From Phlegmacium glaucopus (Eukaryota > Basidiomycota > Agaricomycetes > Agaricales > Cortinariaceae), in assembly GCA_015039465.1 (NCBI GenBank), contig MU129988.1, positions 381,745 through 445,744 of the forward strand: DNA of 64,000 nt, in the 5' to 3' direction. Under the pieces are notes generated by a model. That model made no database searches. It worked only from the letters and a program-made list of their open reading frames with translations, and was not told the DNA's origin. The translations under genes were made by a program, and so were the position numbers. Shown here in pieces: positions 1-12,394 of this stretch (positions are counted from its first letter, which is position 1; each line of letters begins with the position of its first letter).

Positions 1-854
1 ACCGTTGGAAAGGCCAGAAGCGTAAGGTGAAGAATATGTGCGCGTTCGTTCGAATTTGAGTTTGGAAGACGATTCTGAACCATTGACACGCGGAGTGGTG
101 GTTGTTGGCATCTTACGATCCGAATAGTCCTGGGGTTGAACAGTTGTATGTAATTTTTGAGCCCCTAACCGTTGGTTGGAAACAGAAGAGGCCACGTTTT
201 TCTTTTCACTGTCTGGCTGGTAGTTTTGCCTGGGCGGTGCTTCGTCGCCTGAAGATAAAGAGATGGCGGATATTCTGCGTGCCAGGGTTCTACTTTCGCT
301 CTCAAGACCTGTCAGGGGTTATGAATATGACAAGGACAATCAAGAATAATTTCATAGAAAATACGTTTTCGAAGAGCAGGGACGACCTCCTCGTCCCAGG
401 AGGGTCCTGGTCTTGCAGATTGGGTTAGAGCCATCGCAGCCAACAATTTTCAATCAAAGACCGTGGGTTCTAAAATTAATAAGACAAACGAGCCACCACT
501 ACGGGCTCCTCCTCTCCTGTGAGCGCCAGGAAGAAACAAAGTTGGCGGAGGATGGCAACGATGATCGACCTAGCTAGTCCCGTTTGGTCCCGTGTGAACT
601 TTAAAAAATAAATATCTTCTAACATTGTATTACATACCAAATCCACTCTTTTAATTTTTTTTTTCATTCTGGCGCATTTATATTACAGGTCTCTGCGGAG
701 TGCGACGCCCAGAAATGCCAGACCATACGCGACTCAACTCATCTTGCCCCCAACGCGTTTCGACTGGCGACTTCGAGCTGCTTCTCGTGTCAAAAAGGTG
801 GAGAAAAAAGATGGAGAAAACTCTAGTTATCACAAACGTTTGAATCCAGGGGCC
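1..854. other. Left-edge stretch without a confident gene
   Basis: No gene is recognised here. A short plus-strand open frame near positions 26-127 ends at a TAG at 125-127 and could be the last exon of a gene lying left of the window, but it is too short to identify. The remainder up to the helicase start is AT-biased with several stops in all frames. An upstream ATG at 715 opens a frame that hits a stop before the helicase frame, so it was not used as a start. Confidence 0.3.
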
Positions 855-3701
855 ATGGGTGCGGATATTGGTAAACCCTTCTTTAACGCAATTCACCAAT
901 ATTCTGAAAAGTACGTTCGGTCTTACTTCCGTATCTTGGCAGGGTAATCCTTTGCTTCCCCCAGATTTCTGAAACTCATTGCTCTCGAAGAGGCGGAAGA
1001 CGAGGCTTTACTTCGGCACCGTCTCGCGACTTGGAGCGTTAAAAGATTAGAAGCTGAGGGATATTGCCTCACTGGAATGTCTGCCTATTGGATGCAAGCA
1101 GATCAGTTCGGACGTCCTGTAGCAACCTTCCTTCTAGGCCCTGGTCTCGCTTTACCGGAAAACAAACTCGAGTCAGTAAACCCACCTCCCACATGTTATA
1201 ATAGTTGTAAAACCTTTTTTTCCCCCTAGAAATGGAACTCAAATAATGATTTCTCGCGTTGACCCGCTGAAAGAGCAACATAGGCTGGGCTCGGTTCTCT
1301 CACGTACAGCTGCGCATATACGCGTATGTTTCCCTGAAAGGTTCGACGAATTGGACGAAGGTCTTTGGCGTTTGGATCTTGGGCGCCCTAACCTGGTTTA
1401 TGAGCGCATGCGCAACGCCATCTCTCACCTCCAACATGATCCTGTGCAAATAGAGCAAACCGACCCTGGTTTTTCTAGCGAATATATATTGCGAGGCACA
1501 CAACTTAGGGATGTCATACTCCGTACGTTTGATCCCGACGAAACACCATGGCAAGACCATACGCTGCTACAAGCACCGGATGATGTGACCTACCCCTCGC
1601 ATGATATTTTGGAGCATGAAAGTCGAGGAAAAGCCGATTTCGCGAACCTAGGAGCATTTAGGAACGACCAACGGATTTTGAGCTGGGCGAAGAGGTATTC
1701 ACGAGATCATCCTATCGTGATGGACGGTGACCCCACAATTACTCTGAACGATTCACAAAGGAAGGCTATGGCAATTATGATTGGTCAAAGAATCAGTCTT
1801 ATACAAGGAGTAGGTGGCAAGACGTATTTGTGCTTTTTACTAACTAAAACACCCCCTCCTTATAGCCACCAGGTACTGGTAAAACGAAAACTATCACCGA
1901 AACCATCAAGATCCTGAAGGTAAGGATTGACTTTATTCACCTGTCTTCTCATTTTTTGAACTACCGATTCTAGCTACACTTTGAAGTCCCCCAACCATTA
2001 CTTGTTTGCACATATACAAATGTTGCCGTCGACAATCTCGTGGAAGGGTTAGCCAAAGCAGGCGTGAAACCTCTTCGCGTCGGGTTCAGCGGTAATGTCC
2101 AGAAATCGCTCGTCGAGCATACACTCGATCATAAGCTTGAGATTCATCCTCTCCAACCCACTCTCCTTTCGACCATCGAAGGAGCAGATAAAGTGTTGCG
2201 TCAAATCCAGGAATTGACAACGAGGCTAAAGGATCTGAACCAGAAATTGTTGGGGCAGATAAACCCAAGAAGATCAGAGATTGAGAGAGAGCGTAACATG
2301 CAAAACGGGCTGCTATCGATGCGCGCTCAGCATAAAAACCTACAGCGGAAAACTTATGCTATACAACAAGAAATGCTACGTGACGTTGTCGCAGCAGCAG
2401 ATGTCGTAAGTACTGGATTTGCTTTGGGTGATAGTCGATTAATTAAACTTCCCTTTCGCAGATTTGTACGACATGTGTTACCGCTGCGTGCACATCTCTG
2501 AACGTAATTGATTTCCCTGTTGTCTTCCTGGATGAGGCGTCAATGTCTACTGAACCAGCTTCTCTGATACCCATAATGAAAGGGGTAGGCATAAATCTTA
2601 CTGGCATCCTATAAGGTCTAACGAACTGCGTTTTTCATAGTCCGAGCACATTGCACTTATCGGAGATCACAAACAACTACCTCCAGTCATTGTCAGTCAG
2701 CAAGCACAAGCAGATGGGCTTAGTATGAGTTTATTCGAGCGGTTGACTGAGGAAGGCGGTGAGTGATACACACGATTGCAGGTCTCAGGTTATTCATCCA
2801 TTTTCTGTTCCAGTCGTCCCCTCTGTTATGCTCGACGTTCAGTACCGCATGCATCCTGCCATTTCTCGATTCCCTGCTCAAGAGTTTTATGATTCTGCCC
2901 TGATCAATGGCACGGAGGATCTATTGGGCAACGTTTCGCCGGGTCTCGATCCACCCGAGTCGAAGCATTTACTAAAGCATTCAGTGACGGGCCATCGACC
3001 ATCAGTTGTGTTCATTGATCATACTGGCAACGAATCTATGAAGGGACGTAGTCGCGTCAACGTTATGGAAGGTCACATTGTGGCCAGTGTCGTCGAGGAT
3101 CTTCTGCTCAATAACGAGGTGGGTTGCCTTTCATTAGCTTCTGGAAGAATTGCATATAGATAAATAAATGCAGAACCTTCGAGGACGAGATATTGGCATT
3201 ATCGCTCCCTATGCTGCACAAATAAAGTTTCTGACTCGACTCTTCAACTCGGATGCAAGCTATAAACAACGTTTCCGGGACGTTCTTGGGGATCATCGAG
3301 CAATGCAACTCGAGCTGATTGAAGTCAAAACAGTCGATGGCTTCGAGGGGCGCGAGAAAGAAATCATTATTTTCTCCACGGTTCGAAACAACTCTGCAGG
3401 GCAGATTGGATTCCTAGCTGATAGAAGACGATTGAATGTTGGATTGACACGAGCGAAACGTGGCTTATTCGTGATAGGTAATATCCAGACATTACAATCG
3501 AGCAAGATTCCTCAAGACGACCATGCGATTGTTACGGTTGGCAAGGGAGCAGATTCGTGGCGCCGGTACGCACAATTTTTGACGGAGGGAGGGTTGGTTG
3601 TCACTTTGACGGGAAATTCGCTCTCGAAGGCGTTGTATGGGCATTTGAACACATTGAAGGCATCGAATAATGCAGAGGCGTTCTTGACACAGAGATCGTG
3701 A
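855..3701 (+). CDS. SF1 helicase, Hcs1/IGHMBP2-like (Upf1-like group)
   Basis: Nine exons join in phase: 855-910, 965-1171, 1230-1809, 1866-1919, 1974-2405, 2462-2584, 2641-2758, 2814-3118, 3174-3701. The ATG sits in a strong GCCATGG context. The product has an N-terminal beta-barrel-like part, a Walker A loop ([11 protein letters not shown]) split by an intron at 1810-1865, motif Ia (YTNVAVDNL), a coiled stalk, a DEAS Walker B box (VFLDEAS), [24 protein letters not shown] and GLTRAKRG. These are the diagnostic motifs of Upf1-like superfamily 1B helicases, and the layout matches IGHMBP2 and yeast Hcs1, ATP-driven 5'-3' RNA/DNA helicases. No R3H or zinc finger follows, so the fungal Hcs1-like short form fits better than IGHMBP2. 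Substrate and location cannot be read from the sequence. No break was seen. Confidence 0.88.
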
Positions 3702-4756
3702 AATTATCGATGTCAGCTAGCCCCATCGGCCTTTTTCGAAGGCAGACCCTTTTGAAGCGATTATATTCGGAACACGACAGAGATTGCCATGTCTTCAAGT
3801 CTCCGTCGCCATTGTCACCGTCCCTGGCGTTACCATTCTCCAACGCAATTGGTTAGCCATCTACATGCTTTCTTCGGGAACGACCTCGAGACTCCTCACT
3901 ATACCATTCCTTGCTCACCGGAGCGATCACAAATTTGAATTTGGTCAAGCGCCTACACATCATCACGCACAAGGAACCATCTCCATCGTCAACTCGTTCA
4001 ATGTTACATATACTAGCTGGTTGTCGCACAAAATAACTTAATAAGTACTAATGCTACAATATAGATGACACGGCATACCATGCGAGGTTTTATCCATCCC
4101 ACACAAATCCAATGTGTTCACCTTAGTGCGGTTGTTACTTTGTTACTTATTCCTGCGGGGCCAATATCATTATTATTTCAAGTTGTGAAATTTTTCAAAT
4201 TGCTTACAGACTGACTATGTTGACTGATGGGTAACGTAACTTAGGCGTTGGGTGACCGGCGTATTCGTTCATCCACTGGCATACACATTGGAACAAGGAT
4301 TTAAAAGGGAGTACTCAATGGTTCTCGATGAGGATGAAAAAGCAGAGAAAGAAGATAGCACTGCTTGAGAATCCGAGTTTGATGATATTTATCAATTATC
4401 CCCCAACATCCAGGCATCTGATCAGAACTGACTCAGTCGTCGATGCGCTGTCACGGATAGCATTTTTAGATTTATGAATTAATTAATGCAGAAACAGTTG
4501 AAAAGTTGTCAAAGTACCCGAATATATGTTGAAATTTTGATATAATAGCCCAACTACATAGCGCATAGTGAACTGACATAGTAGATAAAAACTTTCTAAA
4601 CAGATGGGGATTTGCAAGTGATTTGTATAGAAGACGGATGTTGTAAACTAGCACAGCGTTATAATTAGTACTTATCTCCATGCTTGTGCCGACAATATAA
4701 TACTGAATTTCTCACGGAACCCTACTGCTCTCTCCAGTTTCTCTCACTTACCACCC
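3702..4756. other. Intergenic stretch, no confident gene
   Basis: Just after the helicase stop, an ATG at 3710 opens a 48-codon frame rich in Arg, Leu and Ser that stops at 3854-3856. An open stretch in another frame continues to 3938. This could be a frameshifted remnant, but no family is recognisable. The rest (about 3940-4700) is AT-rich with no coding signal, and probably holds the helicase 3' UTR and the promoter of the next gene. Confidence 0.35.
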
Positions 4757-5858
4757 ATGTCCATTGGAGCCAAGACGCTTATTAACATGGCCAAGAAAGA
4801 AGAGGTCTCGAGATTTATGGCCGCCCTACAAAAGGCCAAAGAAGATGTAGACGGTGCAAGGGCGTACGCGCACTTGAACCCAGTAAGCACGATAATCTCA
4901 AGATGTCGCTGTTAGCTTAAGTTGGAGTACCTAGGTATGCTCCAAGTGCCAGAAAAGTGGGGATCCATGCCTTAAATGGCAGGATGGAATTAGGTGCAAC
5001 CGGTGTAGGACCCTGAAGCAGGGTTGCCCTCGCGTAGTTGATTTCTATATCTCGCAAATCGCTCGTCGATTAGGACAATCGGAGGTGCATGTGCGAGAGC
5101 TATATTCTCTATATGGTGCAAATAAGCGCCCCAGAGAATCCACCCGCTCATCGCCATCGCGAGCAAGTGGATCAATGAATTCAAAGGGTGTGGCAGTCAA
5201 GCCAAGTCGAGAGACCGTCATTGTTGTAGATGATGAGGAGCAGGCGACGGAGGATAGCAATGAAGAGGATCATGAACCTGGTAGGAAAAATCGGGACAGC
5301 ATTCATGCCTTTTTCCCTCCACAACCCAAGATGAAGGCATCTGGTCACGGCTCGACAAGTGGCACAAACCACCGGGAGGCAGGAAGTACGCACAGTGGTT
5401 CCAGGAATGAGTTAGAGTTGCAGAAAAAAGAGATGGAATGTACGTCTTGATTTCTTTCAGCTTCCTATTATTGGTTTCTTATATTAATACCTTTGCGAAT
5501 ACTACTAGTATTGAAGCGGCGCGCGGAGACGGCAGAAGGTAATTTTGTCGCACTCGTCGGCCGCGTCCAAGATTTTCGAACGTCATTGCGATCTGAGATC
5601 CGTACCATGCCTGTTGAAGTAGACTCCGACGGTCTTTCAAAGTTGTCAGCCGCAATGGAGACAACCATTGACGATGCAGGACTCTATTTACGCAACATTT
5701 CTGATGCTCTGAAGCAGTCCCGGAGCAACTGGGAAATAAATTATGGGACAAAGGCCGAGGGAGGATCCAAAGAACCAAGAGCCAGTGGCAGTGGTGTGCG
5801 ACAAGTTCGGCAGAGGTCACCAGTGCCTGATGGAAAGCAGAAGCGTCAAAGGATATAG
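4757..5858 (+). CDS. Zn2Cys6 binuclear-cluster protein, putative transcription factor
   Basis: Three exons (4757-4882, 4935-5439, 5519 region read as 5509-5858) join in phase into a 326-residue protein. Residues about 43-74 hold six cysteines spaced C-x2-C-x6-C-x8-C-x2-C-x6-C, exactly the fungal Zn2Cys6 DNA-binding pattern. The zinc cluster is preceded by a short helical N-terminus rather than starting at the extreme end. A Ser-rich middle with an acidic run (DDEEQATEDSNEEDHE) follows. The C-terminal third is predicted helical, probably a dimerising coil, and ends in a basic KQKRQRI tail that could be a nuclear signal. No fungal_trans (PF04082-type) middle homology domain is visible, as is common in short basidiomycete members of this class. 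The target is unknown. Confidence 0.75.
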
Positions 5859-6058
5859 AATTTCTCTACTCTTGAACATACCTCGGACTTGCTGTCAAGT
5901 AAATAATTTTGAGCGTACATAGTATCTGAGAAATACAGGTTCTGGATTTTGGCAATACTTACTACTTATGTAATGTGAGCGTGCTTGTATCGGAGACCCT
6001 AACCAAACAGCCTAGCAACTGAACCCAGAAAAAGTCGACAACACAAAGCCGCAGTGAA

Positions 6059-6949
6059 ATGTGCCCACAGGCAGTCACTCGAAAGGCAGTCCACTCGTTA
6101 ACTCGTTTCCAACGCGCACCTCAAATAAGCAGAAAACTACGAAAAAATCCATGTACAGGACTTCCACAACCACACGTCAAAATCATCGCTCGAGAGTTCG
6201 CGCCATGCCGCCTCGAAGACCATTACCATAACACCCTGAAAGATGATCTCATGTACATGACTTACAAACATGAAATAGGAGAGCGTCCACCTCCTCGAAA
6301 AATCAGACTTACGTTTGACTCGAACGACCCTTATACAAAACACCGTTATAATCCGCCAGTCGGTGGTTCACAGTTCGGGAAGAAACCTGCCCCACCGTCG
6401 ACGCCAGATAATGTTGTGAGGTTGGAACGAATTCAACTGCATACGATGGTGAAAGAGGCCGTAGCCAACAAGTCGAATTTGTTAGGTGCTATGATGCAAA
6501 TGAAGGCATTGACCGGGGAGAATTTCAAAGGTGGAGGACAGCATGCCGTCGAAGGTGTGCAAATTGTACGTGGCAAAAAATCAGTTGGAGGGTGGTTGCG
6601 ACCTGGGGTACCGGTTGGTGTCAAGGTAGATCTGAGAGGACGGAGCATGTACGATTTCTTGGGAACTCTGGTAGAGTTTGTGCTTCCCCGGATGCGTGAA
6701 TTCTCAGGCGTTGTCCTACCTCCGCAATCGTCATCTGTAAACACGCCGAGTGCCGTTACAGGTGTCGTTTCGTTTGGTCTTCCACCACAGGCTATCATGT
6801 TCTTTCCCCAAATCGAGGTCAACGTCGACTCATACCCAAAACTTTACGGAATGCATATCCATTTCATTACGAACGCCACAGGAATAGGTGCTCAGGACCG
6901 TGCAAGGGCTCTGGTCTCAGGATTCCAAATCCCCTTCTTGAGGAGATAG
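6059..6949 (+). CDS. MRPL7: Mitochondrial large-subunit ribosomal protein uL5m
   Basis: This is a single 296-codon exon. The N-terminus (MCPQAVTRKAVHSLTRF...) is rich in Arg, Ser and Thr and lacks acidic residues, fitting a mitochondrial import signal. The middle and end resemble ribosomal protein L5: a region with GVQIVRGKKSVGG, then PVGVKVDLRGRSMYDFL, and a C-terminal part with FPQIEVNVDSYPKLYGMHI, matching the L5 C-terminal domain (normally FPEI...D...GMDI). uL5 sits in the central protuberance and contacts 5S rRNA in bacteria, whereas fungal mitoribosomes lack 5S rRNA. The length is close to that of yeast Mrpl7. The absence of introns is unusual among its neighbours. The ATG lies about 200 nt after the preceding gene's stop. 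Confidence 0.85.
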   Translation: MCPQAVTRKAVHSLTRFQRAPQISRKLRKNPCTGLPQPHVKIIAREFAPCRLEDHYHNTLKDDLMYMTYKHEIGERPPPRKIRLTFDSNDPYTKHRYNPPVGGSQFGKKPAPPSTPDNVVRLERIQLHTMVKEAVANKSNLLGAMMQMKALTGENFKGGGQHAVEGVQIVRGKKSVGGWLRPGVPVGVKVDLRGRSMYDFLGTLVEFVLPRMREFSGVVLPPQSSSVNTPSAVTGVVSFGLPPQAIMFFPQIEVNVDSYPKLYGMHIHFITNATGIGAQDRARALVSGFQIPFLRR

Positions 6950-7298
6950 TGTCGACACATTATTGTAAGTAATCATGGGGAATCCATTCAATGATAGCTC
7001 TCTGACGATACCATTCAGGTCGAAAGTACTTCATTATCGAGTATAATATTAAAATTTTCACACTTATGCGAGTGAACTTGAGTATGATAACAGAAAAATG
7101 CTAATGAATGTGATGGGTACGTATGTTACGATGCAGGGTTAAAACGATCGACAGCAGTTAGAAGCGATGTGCTTTCCGGGAACATAAAAAAAGGATAATA
7201 AAAGAGAGACAGAAAAGAGAGTGAAAAGATCCAGATACTTTTACACAACGCTGAGCCTTACACCTCACGTTTCTCATAAGACCACCAGACCAGCATCA
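6950..7298. other. Convergent 3' intergenic stretch
   Basis: This 349-nt gap lies between the 3' ends of the uL5m gene (+) and the septation kinase gene (-). It is AT-rich and holds no open frame of note. It presumably contains both 3' UTRs and polyadenylation signals. Confidence 0.5.
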
Positions 7299-10200
7299 TC
7301 ATCTGCTATTCCCACCCGACCCATTTGTACTAGTACTTTGCCATGCGATATCTCCTAGCCGTTGTCTCGACGAGGCAGGGCCAGGTTTTGCAGAACCAGG
7401 AGGTCTTATCTTCCCTCCTACCGTACTCAACCTTGCCATGGACGCGTCTCCTGCAAGCCCATTGTTGTTGTTGACGTTGACACTCCCGAGCGCAGTCGCA
7501 GGACTTGCCTCCGAGGCCGCTCGCCTCAATCGTTTGGGTGCAATTGCCAGGTTGCTCTTGGACTGCGAAGAGGTGAGATCCACAGACCCGGTACCCGACG
7601 ACCTGCTCCTTATACCAACACCGAGAGCAGGTTTCAACGCAGGCTTCAGCGCAGGTACGATTTCTCTTGCCAATTCTCGGACGAGCACAGCACCATCTCC
7701 ACCTCCCCTGCTCAACTTCTCCACGACACCCAATAGCCCATATCGTTCAACCAACATGGCACGATTCGGGTGGACCTCGCAAACACCCCTCAAAATGCGC
7801 AGCAAGTTGAGTCGGACAACAGCCTTGCTGTTCTGTCCTAGGCGGTCTATAATCCGCTTGAAGAATGCAGATGATTTGGTCATTGCAATCGTTACAGGCG
7901 TTGATAATCGAGTGATTTTCAGGAATGGGTCGAGTAGATTTTCGAATGAGTTGGCTTTGGCAGTAACGAAACATTTGAGGAGCGCATCGATGGCTTCAGG
8001 TTTCAATAACTCGTCTTCGACTCGGGCGGTTTCATCTTGGAGCCAAGATAGCACTGATTCTAAAGCACTGACTTGGAAATATGGATCGTCAAGTAATTTG
8101 AAATACATGGTTAGACCATCGTGCTGCCACAGGAGTGTTCGGCAACTCTTTCCAGCGCTTGCTAAATCGCACAGGATCGGTAGCGCGAATTGCTTAAGGG
8201 GCGAGCTTGTTTCTATGACCCGTTTCAAGCATGGGATGATACCGGCCTGCGCAGCTTCTTCTTGACGGGATTTATTCAGACGACAGAGATTGTAGCATGT
8301 CTGGAATACATGATTGGAGATTTCCTAGCGCCAAAAGACAAGTTAAATTCTGTAATTCACTAAAATGCAAACAATAAGCTTACAGTGCTGTGTGGACCAG
8401 ATGATTGCTCGTCCAAAATGCGTATGAGGATTTCCAGAGCATTAGCATTTTGAAGAACTTCAAGCAATGTGGCGTTCATGGACAAGTGCTTAACGGCCTT
8501 CAACATCTGAACAAGACACTCCGGTTCGAGAAGTTCACAGGCTCGCAATAGTCCTAATCACGGGCAAGTCAGAGGATGGTATGGATATAAAGACAAAAAA
8601 CTCACGTCGGACAACTTTCCTTGTACCCAAAGCGTTCCGAACATGAATGTCTGATTGAGAAACCTGAGAAAAGACCAACAGAATCTGGATGACCTTCATC
8701 TTCGTATCCATAGTCGTCATTCCTCGGATTGCCATCACATTCAAAAGGGCTGCCGAGAGGGGATCTAGAAGGCCTTCGCGGATGAACATTCGACAGAAGT
8801 CGTTTTTGGTCGTAGGACTTTGAAGCTCAAAGACGCTCCCGATGCCGTTTAGAGCGTGTTCTACAAGTTCGGTTTGTTCCCCATAGTCTTCGTCGAGAAG
8901 GTCAACCAGGACCTTGAGACCGCGACATCTGTATCACGGAATTAGACACAAGACTTTATTGATCATTATTCTATTACGCACGAGATGAACATCTGAAGTG
9001 TAAGAACGGAAGTATGGCAAAGCAGTCGGATGAAATTGGAAGCCTCTAGTCGACATTCTGATGGATATTTCTTCGAAGTGAATTCTGTTTTAAAAAATAC
9101 GCTGAGGTTGAGAGGGTATGTCAAAATAACTACAAATATGACTTTACCCATCATCACTGGAATACCACTAGTTCAAATAATTAATGTACTAACCAGATCC
9201 AGGAACTAAAACTCACATACCCAATCAAACAAAAACTTTCAAGAAAGCCGAGTTCTTCCGTGACCAACTACAAGACAAATATTGTTGATTCAGTATGTCA
9301 GAAAAAGCGATTGAAGTGTACCAAATTGATAATCTGCAACAGCTTTATCATGACGTCTCGTGAACACCTGCCCTCCAGTACCTCAAGGATGGCCAGCATG
9401 CCATGTGAAGACACTAGCTGAACTTGCATATCAGGTGTTTCTGTCATAATCTCAAGCTAATATTTTTATATTAGTCGACCAGCCATTTGGTACTGAGTGA
9501 ATACACACCAGCTGATCACAAGCGTCCCGAAGTTGGAAATCAGGGGCAGACGGCGTGAGCTCATCAATCAGTTGATTGACGGTATTGCATATCCTAGCGT
9601 ACTTGTCACGTTGGAGATTTGCCTCTAGATCATCTTCAGAGAACCCTTCGTCGATCTAAGGATGCGATGATATGAGGAAGACAATGAACTGAGTATTTAT
9701 TCGACATGTACCTCGGCAAATGGATCCTCTTCGTCGTCGTCACCAAGCTAACAAAAAACAAGATGGTAAATACTTCGATGAATAAAGAGGGGTAAATTGA
9801 CTCACCCATGACTTATTCGACAACCGTGTATTTAGTTGCAGAGTCTGCATAGGATGTTCGGTAGCTGCAAAAAATAAATCAGCTTCACATGCCCCAAAAT
9901 GAATACATAGCGCCTGAATCGACCAGCCAACTCACAAGTCGCATTCGGTTTCCCAAACACATCTTCATAATCCTCTTCATCATCCTCCGTATACTTCCCA
10001 AACTCCGTTTGATTTTGCAGCTTTTTCGCCTCGGCGTGTCCGAACGAGCCTGCACTCCCAAGTGGTGTTGCGAGCGACCCTGATCTGGAATGAGAATGAG
10101 ATGATGCGGAAGCAGGACCAAGGGAGCCGAGGGGGCTGATGGACGATCGAGAAGGTTTCCGTGAGAGGCTTGGAAGAGGAGCGGACAGAGGACCCGGAGC

Positions 10201-12293
10201 GGCAGTGGATAGACCGATGGTTTTGATGTCGTCTGGATGGAAGAGACCACGTCGGATATTGTTTTTCATCTGGAAGTATTCATAATCATTTATGTACTCT
10301 CTTGGCAAATAATAACAACAAACCTTGAAGTCAGCAACCTTCTCTTGTAACCATTGCTCATCTTCCTCTGTGGCCAGGTCCGAATAGTCTTCGACTATGG
10401 GTAGAATATCTGACGCCGGTGCTTGAGCAAGTGGGATATGTTGATGTCCTGGACTTCGATTAGGCCGGATAGTTTGTGCATTGTCTTCCGCCTCAGGCTT
10501 ATCATCTTCTGCCGTTGTTTTCTCTAGAGCTGAGCATTGCAAACACTATTCTCACAAGACTGGGGCTACAAAAAAGTCGAGATAACCTACCTTGGAGCTT
10601 TGTAAAGGAGATACCATCCTCAAAATCATCATCCCAGTTATCTGTTTGTTCTTCTGGAGGTTGCAAGACGAATGATAAAGGTTGAATCTTTTCGACGAGG
10701 CCCAATCCCGGCTTGCTACCCGGTATAGGACCACTTTTCCATCCCGATGGTCCAGATGAAGGATGCGCGCCAAGTGAGGTTAATGAAGTTGACTGTAGCA
10801 TCTCCGCGGGTCGCGCCTGTGTAGGGGAGCTTGGACGGAGATTCCTTGAAGGATGCTTCGAGAGTTTCGACGGAGCTAATGGGTTTTAGCGAACGCTGAG
10901 TTTGATACATGACACGAAGATGCTAAAAACGTACATTTTAAAGCCTCGTTCCATTCTTGTACCTTCAAAACAGCCTCGTCATAGTTGTAATTAGAGTGCC
11001 TCTTCTGCCCACTGCCATCTCCAGCCTGTTTTTCACTCGCGTTATCCGCTGACTGGCTTTTGCCATCGGCCATTTGCTTACGCGCTGCCACCATCCATGA
11101 ATGTTTCAAGAGTTTTCTTCCAGATATTCGAAGATTACAGTCCTTCTGGAAGCAGTGATAAAGAAAATCTTTGACGATGGGTGAGGCACCTTCCGGGATG
11201 GGCGGACAGTCGTCTTGGACGATCCGAAAGAGGGCAGGCATGGGATCTAGAGTATGGTATGGAGGGTGCCCTTCTAGAAGCTCTATTACAACGCATCCAA
11301 CACTCCTAGAAGACCAAAGTCAGTAACAGAGGCAAATCCCGGGGGAAAATTAAATTTACCATATGTCTGATGCAGTTGTGGCTCCAGATTGTTCGATTAC
11401 TTCCGGAGCCACTGTGAAAGGGTTTGAATATCCCTTCCATAAACGAATTGTTCATAAGAACTCACTCCAGTATGGACTTCCCACCACAGCACCATCCGTT
11501 ACACCGCCCGTCTTCGCAGCTACCCCAAAGTCCGCCAGTTTAACAGTTCCGTCTTTGTTAGTGAGGATATTGGCGCCTTTGATATCTCGATGAATAACAC
11601 CTTGGTCGTGGAGGTAAACCAGTCCTTCCAGCACTTGTGATATATAAACGGCAACGAGATTTTCAGGAAACTTTCCGAATCGCTTGGAAATGTTATGTAG
11701 GGAACCGTTCTCGCAGAATCTAGGTGGCAATGGATCCATTCATTTGAGTCCAGCACGCGAACGGAAGGAGAAAGAAGAGACAAACTCGAGGATAATGTAT
11801 AGATATTCTCGGGTCTTGACGAATCCTTTATACTTGACAATGTTGGGGTGCTAAAAGGGAATGGGTAGGCTCATTGGAGGGCGTCAATGTACGCAGCTCA
11901 CATTCAAGTTTTTAAGTAGATCGATCTCCGACTAATCATGGTGAACATTTGAAACGACGCGACGACGATCGTTGCCACTGACCATGATCTCACCAAGTTC
12001 GCCTTTAGGTATATTACTGAGCTGAATCTCTTTAACAGCGACTGTCTCGCCCGTAGCCCAATTCAAGGCACCTGTCAGAGGATGGTTAGTTATCACAACT
12101 TGGGCTCGATCGCGGAGAATAAACGCACGGTAGACCTGGCCAAAGGCGCCTTTACCGAGCGAGTCACCAAGTTGCTATAGATTCAATTTGATAAAAGAAA
12201 GGCCAATGCAATATGTATGCGCACGTAGTCATTGAGAGATTTGGAACTCCCGGCCTTAGGCGCCGATGTTGAAGTTGGCCTGGAGGATGTCAT
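7299..12293 (-). CDS. Septation-initiation STE-family protein kinase, Cdc7/SepH type
   Basis: This long intron-rich minus-strand gene starts at the ATG 12293-12291, where an in-frame TAG 18 nt upstream fixes the start. First exons: 12293-12225, 12174-12129, 12071-11983, 11931-11902. The N-terminal kinase domain shows the glycine loop [38 protein letters not shown] and GSPYW...APEVIEQ. Residues [18 protein letters not shown] and a long C-terminal helical repeat region (ending near 7700) match the ARM-like half of S. pombe Cdc7, A. nidulans SepH and plant MAP3K-epsilon. The tail is Ser/Ala/Pro-rich. In fungi this kinase acts at the spindle pole downstream of the Spg1 GTPase to start septation. 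The family assignment rests on this kinase-plus-ARM layout. The exon junction around 11755-11704 is not clean (see findings). Confidence 0.88.
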
Positions 12294-12394
12294 CGGCGTG
12301 GGCGACGTTTCCTAGTGTGCCTCTCGGCTTGAAAGGGGGACTACAGATGAGAAATACAGCGATGGTGGTGGTGAAGAGACAAGGAACGCGTGGT

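Noticed and set aside
102..428. Long plus-strand open frame at the left edge
   Set aside because: The first codon is not ATG, the translation has no domain, and composition is unlike the true exons nearby.
3710..3938. Small frameshifted frame after the helicase
   Set aside because: A possible import-signal-like start was noted, but no family, no intron solution and no second exon were found, so it is not called a gene.
6433..6822. Minus-strand 129-codon frame
   Set aside because: It is antisense to the single-exon uL5m gene and shows no domain.
7362..8265. Large plus-strand open frames (up to 275 codons)
   Set aside because: They are the antisense of the ARM-repeat exons of the septation kinase gene, which have clear homology on the minus strand.
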